Assembly: GCF_000316195.1 (NCBI RefSeq)
Contig: NZ_JH994111.1
Coordinates: 1,567,403 to 1,631,402 of the forward strand
Direction of reading: 5' to 3'
Source of the DNA: Brachyspira hampsonii 30446
GTDB lineage: Bacteria; Spirochaetota; Brachyspiria; Brachyspirales; Brachyspiraceae
Length of the DNA: 64,000 nucleotides
Part shown: positions 26,170 through 36,016 of the stretch, piece after piece
Position numbering within the stretch: position 1 is the first letter of the stretch
Layout: the number at the start of each line of letters is the position of its first letter
Position numbers and translations under genes: made by a program
Notes under the pieces: model-generated
Told to the model about the DNA's origin: nothing
What the model saw: the letters and a program-made list of their open reading frames with translations, nothing else
The model's database searches: none

Positions 26170-28806
26170 TTATATCTTTATCATTCTAGCAAATATTTTA
26201 AAAATTTCAGCAGCTAAAATAACAACAACTGAAATTCCCACAGTTTTTAACCAAGTATCCAAGCTTAAAGGTACTGTATTAAAAAATCCGCCCGCATACT
26301 GCGTTGCTAATATCTGTAATACAAAAGTAATACCCATACTTAAAAGCATTAATTTATTATTCAAAAAGTATTTAAATACGCTGTCAAAACCCAATTCTCT
26401 GCTGTTAAAAGAATTAAATATTTGGAACATTACAAACATAACAAATAATACCGTAGGCTGTTCTGCCTCTGCAACATTAAGTATATTTAATTTGCTTTGA
26501 AGCATAAATAATACTATCATAACGGTAGCTGAAAATACTATTTTAAATATCATCTTTTTAGTTACTATGCTTGCATTTCTTTTTGTAGGCATTCTCTTCA
26601 TCAAATTATCTCTTATAGGTTCAAGCCCCAAAGCTATAGCTGGAGGTCCGTCCATAATGATATTTATCCATAATAGCTGTATGGCAGAAAAAGGCGATTT
26701 TAAACCTGTTAATGTAGAAATAAGAACAACAACTACAGAAGCTAAATTAACGGTAAGCTGAAACTGTATAAATCTCTGGAAATTATCATAAATACCGCGT
26801 CCCCACTGAACAGCTTTAACAATAGTAGCAAATGAATCATCAAGAAGAACTATATCGCTAGCCTCTTTTGAAACTTCTGTACCTGTTATACCCATAGCAA
26901 CGCCAACATCTGCATTTTTAATTGCCGGAGCATCATTGATACCGTCTCCTGTAACAGCAACTACATTCCCCATTTCTTTTATAGCATTAACTACACGCAT
27001 TTTTACTGTAGGAGTGCTTCTTGCTATAACTGATATTTTGCCTAAATTTTGTTTTAATGTGCTGTCGTCCATAGCATCAATATCTTTTGCCTCTAGAACT
27101 ATACTGTTTTCATTAAGTATTTTTAATTCTCTAGCTATTGCAGTTGCTGTAACTATATTATCACCTGTAAGCATTTTTATGTTTATTCCGGCACTTCTGC
27201 ATTGCTCAACAGCATCATAAACCTCTTTTCTTACAGGGTCAGATATTGCTACAAATCCGTCATATATCATATTACTTTCAAGTTTTTCTCTATTATTTTC
27301 AACATTATCATCAACTATTTTATGAGCAAATGCTATTACTCTTTTTGCTTCATTTTGGAATTTTTCTATTGCCTCTTCAATACCTTTTTTCTCAGCATCA
27401 CCTATACTGCACATAGCCATTATTTTTTCTGGACTTCCCTTTGTAAATACAATAGTTTCATTATCTATTTTGGCAACTGTTGTCATGTTTTTTGTATCTG
27501 ATGAAAAAGGATATTCATATATTATTTTTGACTTTTCTCTTATCTCTTTATAATTAAATCCAGACTTACTTGCAGCCACTAGTAATGCACATTCTGTAGG
27601 GTTTCCTAAAAATTTAGCAATACCATCTTTATAATCAACATCAGCAGTAGAGTTAATAGCAAAGTTTTTTATAATCTTTTCATTTTTTATATTTTCTGGC
27701 TCTATGTATTCACCATTAGCAAATAATTTATTTAAAGTCATTTTGTTTTCTGTAAGAGTACCTGTCTTATCCGAACAAATAACATTAACACTTCCTATTG
27801 TTTCACAAGCTACCATCTTTTTTACTAGAGCATTCTGCTTAGCCATTTTTATAATATTTATAGAAAGTGAAACGGCAACTATTGTAGGAAGTCCCTCTGG
27901 AACGGACGCTACAATCAAAACTATACTTGTAATGAATGCTTCTGAGATAGTAGTAAAATTAGCATTTCCTGTTCTTATAAAATTAACAACCTGAATTATA
28001 AAAACTACAGCAGCAGCAGTTATACCAAACATTGCTATTCTTTTACCTAACTGAGCGAGTTTCTCTTGTAAAGGAGTAGAAGTTTTCTGTGTTTTTGAAA
28101 GCTCTCTTGCTATTTTACCAAACTCTGTTGCATCTCCTACAGAAGTAACTATCATTTTACCATTGCCTGTGGTAACAAATGATCCAGAATAAGCCATGTT
28201 TATTCTCTCAGCTACAGGAGTTTTTTCATCTGTAAGTATTGCATTAGCATCTTTTTCTACAGGTTCGCTTTCACCTGTTAAAGCAGATTCATCAATATTT
28301 AAAGACACACTTTCCAATAATCTGCCGTCAGCTGGAAGTTTATTTCCTGTTTCTATAAAAGCAATATCTCCAACAAGCAAATCTTTTTGATTGATTATTT
28401 CTATATTACCGTCTCTTATAACTTTTACTCTAATATCTTCATTAATACTATTCAATGCCTCAAATGCCTTAGCACTTTTACCTTCCATAACTATAGTAAT
28501 AGTAATAGATAAGCTTATAGCCAAAAATATACCTAAGCATTCTAAAAAGTCAGCATGTCCTCCATTAAAATATGCTACAGTGTTTACGCCTATTGCTATA
28601 ATACCTGCAAATATAAGCATCAATATCATAGGTTCTTTTAATGATTCTAGTATCTTTTGAATTAAAGTAGCCCCTTTTTCTTTTGTAAAACTATTGGCAC
28701 CATATTTTTCTAAACTAGTTTTTCTCCCCTCTTCAGTTAACCCAATTTTAGAATCGACTTTGAGTTCTTTAAGAATGTCTTCTTTGCTTCCCAAAAAGCT
28801 GTTCAT
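26170..28806 (-). CDS. Cation-translocating P-type ATPase (Ca2+/Mn2+ type)
   Basis: An 878-residue P2A-type pump with all core motifs in order: N-terminal cation-ATPase domain, actuator TGES (177-180), TM4 motif VPEGLP (302-307) used by Ca2+ pumps, phosphorylation site DKTGT (Asp346), KGSPE in the nucleotide domain, MLTGD and TGDGINDAP in the hinge. Ten membrane segments and a C-terminal cation-ATPase domain are present. It would export Ca2+ or Mn2+ from the cytoplasm. A yybP-ykoY riboswitch with an overlapping terminator precedes it, which favours Mn2+-dependent expression. A GGAGG-like site (TTGGAGGTAATTT) precedes the ATG. Confidence 0.95.
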   Translation of the reverse strand: MNSFLGSKEDILKELKVDSKIGLTEEGRKTSLEKYGANSFTKEKGATLIQKILESLKEPMILMLIFAGIIAIGVNTVAYFNGGHADFLECLGIFLAISLSITITIVMEGKSAKAFEALNSINEDIRVKVIRDGNIEIINQKDLLVGDIAFIETGNKLPADGRLLESVSLNIDESALTGESEPVEKDANAILTDEKTPVAERINMAYSGSFVTTGNGKMIVTSVGDATEFGKIARELSKTQKTSTPLQEKLAQLGKRIAMFGITAAAVVFIIQVVNFIRTGNANFTTISEAFITSIVLIVASVPEGLPTIVAVSLSINIIKMAKQNALVKKMVACETIGSVNVICSDKTGTLTENKMTLNKLFANGEYIEPENIKNEKIIKNFAINSTADVDYKDGIAKFLGNPTECALLVAASKSGFNYKEIREKSKIIYEYPFSSDTKNMTTVAKIDNETIVFTKGSPEKIMAMCSIGDAEKKGIEEAIEKFQNEAKRVIAFAHKIVDDNVENNREKLESNMIYDGFVAISDPVRKEVYDAVEQCRSAGINIKMLTGDNIVTATAIARELKILNENSIVLEAKDIDAMDDSTLKQNLGKISVIARSTPTVKMRVVNAIKEMGNVVAVTGDGINDAPAIKNADVGVAMGITGTEVSKEASDIVLLDDSFATIVKAVQWGRGIYDNFQRFIQFQLTVNLASVVVVLISTLTGLKSPFSAIQLLWINIIMDGPPAIALGLEPIRDNLMKRMPTKRNASIVTKKMIFKIVFSATVMIVLFMLQSKLNILNVAEAEQPTVLFVMFVMFQIFNSFNSRELGFDSVFKYFLNNKLMLLSMGITFVLQILATQYAGGFFNTVPLSLDTWLKTVGISVVVILAAEIFKIFARMIKI

Positions 28807-28855
28807 AAATTACCTCCAATTTAATTATTTTTTAATTATTAAAAATAAAATGCAT

Positions 28856-28935
28856 AAAAAAAGACTCATGTATAAATAAATCATTAAAGAATAGAATATT
28901 GCACCAATCTTTAAAGATTTATTTATACTTGAGTC
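28856..28935 (-). terminator. Riboswitch expression-platform terminator
   Basis: On the minus strand a long stem of 20-base arms (28935-28916 with 28882-28863, one A:A mismatch in GACTCAAGTAT/ATACATGAGTC) is followed by seven Ts (28862-28856). The 5' arm includes GACTCAAGTAT, which is also the 3' strand of the aptamer's P1 helix, so the two structures exclude each other. Confidence 0.85.
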
Positions 28936-29026
28936 TCATTAATTAAGGCTAACCAAACTCTAGTAATTAAGAGCTGCGATGTTGGCTTTGCCGCGTGAAA
29001 TACGCCAATTACTCCCTCACGAGTAT
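28925..29026 (-). ncRNA. yybP-ykoY (Mn2+) riboswitch
   Basis: On the minus strand the P1 helix AUACU-cgu-GAG (29026-29016) closes with CUC-a-AGUAU (28933-28925). Directly inside it are the class signatures GGAGUAA (5' side) and UGAGA (3' side), matching the GGAGUAG ... GAGA pattern of the family. A second arm (AAUUGGC...GCCAAC) and a third (GCUCU...AGAGU, then GGUUAGCC) complete the three-way layout. Family members bind Mn2+ and often control cation P-type ATPases, as here. Ligand binding should favour P1, free the terminator arm and turn expression on. Recognised by eye. Confidence 0.75.
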
Positions 29027-29356
29027 TTCATTATGTATATTAGTATTATAGCAAATAAAAAAATAATGTCAATATATTGTAAAAAAAATATTTATTTTTT
29101 TAATATTTTTACATTATAAAAATAGTTAAATTAACTAATATACCTATTACAATTTATAAAAAATAAATATTCATTATTGACTTTTAATATACCTATTATA
29201 TCATTATAATATAGATTATAGTTAAGGTAAATTTTATTTATGATAATATTTCTATATATCAATAATATTTATTTTCTTAACAGATTCGTAAAAATAATAT
29301 TCAAATATTATATAAACTTATTTTATATTTTCAATAATTTTTGTTAGGAGAAAATT
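29027..29356. other. 330-bp AT-rich divergent region with a 14-bp direct repeat
   Basis: It separates the leftward riboswitch from the rightward lipoprotein gene. TAATATACCTATTA occurs at 29136-29149 and again at 29185-29198, spaced 49 bases. A TATAAT follows at 29205-29210. The repeats may be operator sites for the lipoprotein pair. A ribosome site TTAGGAG precedes 29357. No gene is visible. Confidence 0.45.
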
Positions 29357-30421
29357 ATGAATAAAAAAATTTTATTAACAATATTTATATCTCTATTAAT
29401 ATTAAATTGTTCAGCAACAATAACAACCCCAAGTCCTGAAAATAAAGTTGATATTGGAGATGGAAGCTTCATAGATCCTACAGGAAACCCCAATTCACAA
29501 TCATCAGGAATTATAATAACAGATCAAGTGCAAATATCTGGATTTATAAAAAATCATAACGGAGCTTATTACTCCAGATATGATGATAACAGTCTTGGAC
29601 TTAGATATATAATAGACAGTGATTCAATATATAATGGATATGGTACAAAAGTTGAAGCAACGATGAAAACTTTATTGGGTAATAAACTTCAAATATATAT
29701 AGAAGGAAAGCCTGAAAGTTCCGGTGCTGGTTTAGGCTATGACATGAATGATGAAATGTATACTTTTAATTTTGGAAGCGATGGAAATATTTATCTTTTT
29801 GCAAATGCAATATTTCACAAAGAAAATTATCAAAAACAAAGCGGATATAATACATTAATTGGAGAACCTATATCAGAATTAATAACTTACTCAGGAAACT
29901 ACTATTACTATGACTATGATGATACTAAAAAATATTATATAATTATAGATACAGCCGGACAAGTATATATGGATGATAATTTTAAAATTAATTATTCAAA
30001 AGCAGAATTAAGTAATAGTGTATTAATAATAACATATAAACAAACAGGAGGTACTTCAAGCAGACAAGAACTTCATTTTTATGATAAAGATGGAAATCAA
30101 GATTATAAATTGATATTTGGTAATACTTGGATTAATAATCAATTACAGTATGAAACTTTAATAAAATACAATCTATTTAGCCCATATAGCGGTACATATA
30201 AATCCGTAGACAGCAGTATAACTTTAACAATAACAACTACTGATGCTCAATTAAATACTGTGCCATATAGCTATACACCTGTTATCATTGGAAATACTTT
30301 AACTATATATCAGTATTCTTCAAGAGAAGGTACAAAAGTGCATAAATTTGTATTTAATAATGATAAAAGCAAAGCAGTATATACAAAACCAGATGGTACA
30401 GCTATTGAATTAAATAAATAA
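29357..30421 (+). CDS. Hypothetical lipoprotein, paralogue 1
   Basis: A 354-residue lipoprotein (signal LLILNCSA, lipidation at about Cys18) with a Pro/Ser/Asn-rich tether, then a beta-rich domain with repeated 'F.KNH.GAYYS', 'YSGNYYYYDYD' and 'FSPYSGTYKS' segments, ending YTKPDGTAIELNK. Related segments occur in the next gene, so the two are tandem duplicates. The recurring GxYY / GTY pattern suggests two or three copies of a lipocalin-like or META-like beta unit, but I do not recognise a named family. Confidence 0.8.
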   Translation: MNKKILLTIFISLLILNCSATITTPSPENKVDIGDGSFIDPTGNPNSQSSGIIITDQVQISGFIKNHNGAYYSRYDDNSLGLRYIIDSDSIYNGYGTKVEATMKTLLGNKLQIYIEGKPESSGAGLGYDMNDEMYTFNFGSDGNIYLFANAIFHKENYQKQSGYNTLIGEPISELITYSGNYYYYDYDDTKKYYIIIDTAGQVYMDDNFKINYSKAELSNSVLIITYKQTGGTSSRQELHFYDKDGNQDYKLIFGNTWINNQLQYETLIKYNLFSPYSGTYKSVDSSITLTITTTDAQLNTVPYSYTPVIIGNTLTIYQYSSREGTKVHKFVFNNDKSKAVYTKPDGTAIELNK

Positions 30422-30513
30422 CTAAATTATTATAACAAATAATAATATTGATTTTTTTACTATATTAACATATTATTTAGATAATAACATTTTAATTTAC
30501 AAAGGAAGTAAAA

Positions 30514-31506
30514 ATGATTAAAAAATTTTTATTAATTATATCATCAGTAATGATTATACTTATTGCAGGATGTTCAGCTAATAGTAACAAAGAAATAAAA
30601 ACAGATACTGCAGAAATATCAAACTTTCTAAAAGGATATGACGGCAGATATTATCATGAACATGAATTTACAAATGGAAGCTACACTCATGTAGTATTTA
30701 GAATAGAAAATGGGAATATATACATAGGAGAAGATAAAAATCCAATAACTAATTTGTCTTTATCAAAAAATTCATTGTTAATGGATATTAATGGAAACAC
30801 TCAGTTAAGTAATACATATAATCAAATATATTCAATACTTGAAGTTAATCTATTTAATGATCATATAAAATTCAGCGGAAAAAATATCTTTGATAAAGAA
30901 GATTTTAATATTCCTGATGAAGACTACATAGTAATAAATAAAATTAAAGGATTGGAAGCATATACTGGTAATTACTATATACCAACTTTTGATACTAATG
31001 GTCAAATCAAAATTAAAAATTATACTATTTTAATAGATAAAGAAGGTAATATATACGGATATAAAGGAATGACAAATGTGGGAATGACTTTCACATTACA
31101 AGACAATGTTTTAAAATCAGAACATTATGACAATAATAATGAAAAGGTTATGATGTCTTATGAATTAGAAAAAGATAGAATAATATATAAAATAGATTTT
31201 ATATATGGAAAAGAATATTCTTATGAATTAATGAAATCAGATCTATTTACTCCTTATTTAGGAACATATTCATCAGGAGATATAGTTTTGCAAGTAGAAG
31301 AAAATATTGCTACAATCAGCACCATGAAAAAAGGCAACTATCATTCTGAAATAATAAATAATAACAATTTAACCATATCAGAGATTTTATTCTCAAATGA
31401 TACTGCAATAGAAAAAATAGATCATAAAATAACATTTAGCAACGATAAAACAACAGCTATATATACTAAACCAGATGGAAGCACTGTAGAATTGACTAAG
31501 CAGTAA
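30514..31506 (+). CDS. Hypothetical lipoprotein, paralogue 2
   Basis: A 330-residue lipoprotein (signal MIKKFLLIISSVMIILIAGCSA) with the same plan as the preceding gene: FLKGYDGRYYHE, AYTGNYYIP, LFTPYLGTYSSGD, and the end YTKPDGSTVELTK. Overall identity is modest, the end being the best conserved. AAAGGAAG precedes the start. The 92-bp spacer has no clear terminator, so the pair may be one transcript. Confidence 0.8.
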   Translation: MIKKFLLIISSVMIILIAGCSANSNKEIKTDTAEISNFLKGYDGRYYHEHEFTNGSYTHVVFRIENGNIYIGEDKNPITNLSLSKNSLLMDINGNTQLSNTYNQIYSILEVNLFNDHIKFSGKNIFDKEDFNIPDEDYIVINKIKGLEAYTGNYYIPTFDTNGQIKIKNYTILIDKEGNIYGYKGMTNVGMTFTLQDNVLKSEHYDNNNEKVMMSYELEKDRIIYKIDFIYGKEYSYELMKSDLFTPYLGTYSSGDIVLQVEENIATISTMKKGNYHSEIINNNNLTISEILFSNDTAIEKIDHKITFSNDKTTAIYTKPDGSTVELTKQ

Positions 31507-31530
31507 AATAATTCTTCAATATAAAAATTA

Positions 31531-31566
31531 AAGTCCTATTCATATTATTTATGGATAGGATTTTTT
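31531..31566 (+). terminator. Intrinsic terminator after the lipoprotein pair
   Basis: AAGTCCTATTCAT pairs with ATGGATAGGATTT, one mismatch, with a short TATTATTT-type loop and a T-run TTTTTT directly after. It lies 25 bases after the stop codon. Confidence 0.75.
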
Positions 31567-31770
31567 ATACTAAAAAATTATAGTATTACATATTTATAGA
31601 AAACAAAATAGTTCATCAAAGATAATTTAATTAAATAATATACTTTAATATAACATATAAATTAAAAAACTAATTCATAGTTATTTTATGAATGAGTTTT
31701 TTAGTAAAATTTATTTGAAAAAAAAACTATTATATGATAATATATCAAAATATATCATTTGGAGCAATAA

Positions 31771-31995
31771 ATGAGAAGAGGTAAAAAAAATCCATTTCAA
31801 AAAGAAATTGAAAGAAAATTTGGAACTAGCGGATTTGAACTTAATTCTTTTTTATCTGGTGGTAAAAAAATGAAAGTTACTAAAGAAGAAATAGAAGACA
31901 GATATGATATAACTCTTGAACAATTTGCATATTTTGCACAAATATCCGGATACAAAGTTCTTGCAGATAGTAAAGCTCTCATTATATTTAAATAA
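31771..31995 (+). CDS. Small conserved-looking protein, unknown
   Basis: A 74-residue basic protein (MRRGKKNPFQKEIERKFGT...) whose C-terminal half (VTKEEIEDRYDITLEQFAYFAQISGYKVL) looks like a small helical domain. TTTGGAG precedes the ATG at good spacing and the frame ends three bases before the following kinase gene, which supports a real gene with translational coupling. Function is not recognised. Confidence 0.65.
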   Translation: MRRGKKNPFQKEIERKFGTSGFELNSFLSGGKKMKVTKEEIEDRYDITLEQFAYFAQISGYKVLADSKALIIFK

Positions 31996-31998
31996 ATT

Positions 31999-32808
31999 AT
32001 GAATAATAACTTTAATGTACTGATTCTAAATGATTTATGTTCCTATGGTAAGGCATCTTTAACAGTCAATATACCAATATTATCTTATTTTGGTATAAAA
32101 GTTTCACCTCTCGTTAGTGTTATACTTTCAAATCATACTGCTTTTGAGTCTTTCTGTGCTTTTGATTTAACCGAACAATTAGAAAAAATTGTAGAAGAGC
32201 TAAAATTAAGAAAACCTAATTTTGATGCTTTTTATGTAGGATGGATAGCTTCTGGTAAACAGCCTGATATTGTTGTAGATATAATAAAGAGTTTTAATAT
32301 TGGAACTATTCTTATAGATCCAATACTTGGTGATAATGGGAAGCTATACCCTTCTATGTCTAATGAGCATGTAAATGCTATGAAAGAATTAATAAAATAT
32401 GCTGATATAGCAACACCAAATATTACAGAATTAGCTATATTATTAGGAAAAAATCCTTCTATAAAATATAATGAAGAAGAAGTTAAAGACATGGCAATAG
32501 AACTCTCTAAAATTGGTCCGAAAACAGTAATCGTTACAAGTGTTTCAAAAGATGATAATATAGGAAGTCTATGCTATAAAGATAATAATATAATAACTAG
32601 CTATTATCCTAAAATAGATATAATGATACCTGGTACCGGAGATGCTTTCGGAGCTTCATTATTAGCATATATATTAAAAGGTGATACTATAGAAAATGCT
32701 TTGAAAAAGTCAACAAAGTTTATATATAACTGTGTTGAAGCTTCAATAAAAGATAATGATAACCGAGTTTATGGAATAGCAATAGAAAAAAGGCTTAATT
32801 TACTTTAA
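31999..32808 (+). CDS. Pyridoxamine/pyridoxal kinase-like (PdxK/ThiD family)
   Basis: A 269-residue ribokinase-fold kinase. The start NVLILNDLCSYGKASLTVNIPIL matches pyridoxal kinases that keep the S-x-G-K-A-S substrate loop. FYVGWIASGKQPDIV and DPILGDNGKLYP come next, then the ATP/anion-hole signature PGTGDAFGASLLAYIL near residues 212-227. It probably phosphorylates pyridoxal, pyridoxamine or a hydroxymethylpyrimidine in vitamin B6/B1 salvage. It follows the 74-residue gene by three bases. Confidence 0.88.
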   Translation: MNNNFNVLILNDLCSYGKASLTVNIPILSYFGIKVSPLVSVILSNHTAFESFCAFDLTEQLEKIVEELKLRKPNFDAFYVGWIASGKQPDIVVDIIKSFNIGTILIDPILGDNGKLYPSMSNEHVNAMKELIKYADIATPNITELAILLGKNPSIKYNEEEVKDMAIELSKIGPKTVIVTSVSKDDNIGSLCYKDNNIITSYYPKIDIMIPGTGDAFGASLLAYILKGDTIENALKKSTKFIYNCVEASIKDNDNRVYGIAIEKRLNLL

Positions 32809-33192
32809 TTATAAAAAATATGCTCACTCCTATTCCCACCCTATAGACTTTTTGTTGTTTTATGTCATTTCTGCCTTATATTGCTTTTTAACTTTAACTG
32901 TTATTTTAACTGCCCACCCAATTTTTTTTAAATTTATTGCTGCAATTACCGCACGGTGAAAAAAATTATAAATATAGTATAATAAATAATTGTAATTTAA
33001 ATCATTAATAATGAGCCGTTTAACGTGCGGTGTAAAAAATAAAAATATAATCAAAATTTGGGTGGGAATGCTTTTACAGACTAAGTAAAAAAATTAGTAA
33101 ACACTTTTATATTAAGTAAAAAATAAAAAAGCATAAAGGGCGGGATTTCAATATGCACTTTATGCTTTGTTAGTTTTTATTATAATAAATTT
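32809..33192. repeat. 384-bp gap with nested GC-rich inverted repeats
   Basis: Between the kinase gene and the TPR gene lie GC-rich islands in an AT-rich background. CCCACCCAA (32913-32921) faces TTGGGTGGG (33058-33066), and inside it ACCGCACG (32948-32955) faces CGTGCGGT (33024-33031). A further ATTCCCACCC occurs at 32832-32841, matching the complement of the right end (GGGTGGGAAT). The set looks like a remnant of a non-coding mobile or intergenic repeat. A 64-codon frame on the minus strand here is judged spurious. Confidence 0.55.
33128..33168. terminator. Bidirectional terminator hairpin
   Basis: AAAGCATAAAG (33128-33138) pairs perfectly with CTTTATGCTTT (33158-33168). An A-run precedes it (AAATAAAAAA), giving a T-run on the minus strand, which suits the TPR gene ending at 33193. 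Confidence 0.75.
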
Positions 33193-35946
33193 TTACTCTA
33201 TTATTTTATTTTGAACATACTCAATCTCTTTTAATATTATATTTCTAGCTTCTGAATCTCTTCCCCATACAGCTTTACTTAAAGCAGTTTGATAATTATT
33301 CAAAGCATCTTTAAGTAAATTTGTTGTATTGCTATCTATATATTTTTCTGCCCTGAATTTATAAATATCCGCTAAAAGTTTATATCCGCTGTAATCATCA
33401 GGAACTAATGCTAAATAGTTTAAAGCATAGGTCTCAGCCTCCATATCATTTTTTAAATTGTTGAGATAAACTAAAGCAGCTCTGTAATTAGCAGCAGCAT
33501 AATTCTTTCTCATCTTAATAATTGCTTCATAATCTGATAATGATGATTTACTACTTCCCATAAGTTCATTTATATATGCTCTTTGATAAATATAATCAAT
33601 ATTCTTACTATCAAATGATAAAGCATTATTAATTATATTTAAAGCTTCACTATAATTTCCAATTTTTGTATAAATCTTTGAAGCTGCATACAGGTTATCA
33701 GGATTGTTAACATTTGCACTTATTAACTTTTGAAGCTCTTCAGAAGAAGGACTATAATTATCTATATTAACAGCACTTTCTGCCGCATATATAGGATTAA
33801 CATCAATATATTTAGATGCCCTATCATAACATAAAAGAGAATATTCGTATAAATAAGCTCTATTATATACATATCCCAATAATAAATCTTTTCCGCCATT
33901 AACATTAATATATTCAGTAATTCTATTAATAATGTTAAATCCTTCTATATTGTATTCGTATATATATGCTTCAGCAAGTCTTATTCTATTATCTATATAA
34001 GCAGGCGAAATTCTCAAAACCTCTTTCATTATAGAAGATAAACTTACATAAGCATTTATATTATCATAATATCCAATAGAACTTAAATAAGAATCTATAT
34101 ACATTTCATTTTGAACAGCAATAGCATCATAATTGCTTCTATTTCTTCTTACAGCCAAAGCCACAGTTTTAGATGCTTCTTCATATTTCTTGTTATCATA
34201 CAAATATGCAGCATAAAGTCCATAAACTGATGACTCAATCTGCTTTATATAAGCAACATCATAATTTTTATTTCTCAAATCAGCTATATAAGCTAAAGCC
34301 TCATCAAATTGGTTAAATCTAATAAATTCAAATACTTTGTCCGTAACTAAATTTAAATGTAATTTTAATTCCTCTTCCCAATATTCAGTAGCTCTTATAT
34401 CTATAGCATCTCTCTCTTTTTGATAAACTGATGTATCATTATTTGAAGCTCTAATACCTAACATCTTTCTAAGCAAAAGAACATTATTAACACTTATTGT
34501 ATTGGCATTAAAATTTTATTTTAATATATTTATAGCCTCATCTATAGAACCTAAATTATAATATGCCTCAGCAATATAACCTATTCTAATCTGTTCTTCA
34601 TTTCCATCAAATTTATACTTAGAAAGCAGCTGCATTATATCTACATAATATTTTTTCTGCTTTAATTGCTCGGTCTTATCTAATATTTTATTGTATTCTA
34701 TATTATTCAATAAACTGTTTGCTATATCTTCATAAGATGATACAGATTTTAATAATTCATAAGCCTCATCATATTTTTTTTGTCTTATCAAACTTCTACT
34801 ATAATTAATTTTATTTTCATCAGAAATATTATACAAATTTATGATTTGAGATATTATTTTATCTGGATAATAACTATATCCTAAACCATAAAGCATAGAG
34901 GCAAATGTTTCATATAATCTAGGTTTATTATATGTATATTCTAATCCTGTTTCTAATATTTTTACAGCCTCAGTTTCATTATTTTCATATAAATATATTT
35001 GAGCTAATATAGCATAGGCTTCATCAAAATCTTTTACAGATTTAATAAGTTTTAATAATATACTTTTTGCATTATTATAATCTTCCAAAGCAAAATATGT
35101 TTTAGCCAAAGCAACTGTTATTTCCGGATAATCAGAAGAATATGAAGATATATTATTTAGTATATTCATTGCATTTGTATAGTTTTGAGATGAAAAACTC
35201 ATATCCCATAAATATATTTCTTTTTTTACTGCTGCATTGCTTATTTTTGTTTGAATTCTAATTTGTTCTTCACTATCGGAATATATTGCATTTCTGTAAT
35301 TATTTATAGCATTATCATACTGATTATTTAAATAATTTATATCTCCAAATCCTTCATTAGCATAAGAATTATTTTGTTTTACACAGGCATTAAAATAATA
35401 ATCAGCACTCTTAACATCTCCATTTTTTAAAGCAGAATCACCGGCTAAAAAAAGCCAATAAGGATTATTAGTTACTTTATATGCTATAATACATGATCTT
35501 AAAGTTTCTTCGTATTCATTAATAGTATCAAAAAATTCAAATATCAGCCCATAAACTGCATTATGATCTTTTTCTTCTATGTATAAGGATAAAAGTTTTT
35601 TAAAATCTAAAGAAGCATAATAAAGATCAGCCCTTCTATAATATGAAAGTCCTCTAAGATAATATATCTCATAATAATCTTTATAATTATTTTCTAAAGA
35701 ATTACATAAATTAATTGCTTCAAAAAAATTGCCGTCTTGTACAAATTTTCTAACTTTCTCTAATTCTTTATTTAAATCATATTGATTATTTGCAGTCAAA
35801 GTATTTTTATTGGTATTTACAGTTATACTTTCTAAAGTTATATCCGCATTTCTATCACTCATTACAGTATGATATTGTAAAATATCTCTGGAATATGCCG
35901 AAATATATATAGTAAACATTATAAATAAAATTTTATTTATTTTCAT
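33193..35946 (-). pseudogene. Large exported TPR-repeat protein split by one in-frame stop
   Basis: Two adjacent open frames (35946-34516 and 34476-33193) are in the same reading frame, separated only by a TAA at 34518-34516 and 13 sense codons. The first has a signal peptide (MKINKILFIMFTIYISAYS) and many TPR units; the second continues TPR units to the end but has no signal peptide, no ribosome site and only a TTG or a later ATG (34464) as start. Replacing the stop would give one 917-residue TPR protein whose repeat phasing (GSIDEAINILK, stop, NFNANTISVNN) runs through. It is a nonsense mutation, a sequencing error or readthrough. Confidence 0.7.
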
Positions 35947-36016
35947 AACAAGTCCTTATTTATCATTTCAAGTATCGGAATGGAATTTGGTATATTTTAA
36001 TTATTACGGATAAAAA

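Noticed and set aside
26936-27994. Several plus-strand frames across the cation ATPase
   Set aside because: They mirror a conserved minus-strand gene and have low-quality translations.
32860-33054. 64-codon frame in the inverted-repeat gap
   Set aside because: It is built from the repeat sequence, lacks a ribosome site and shows no domain.
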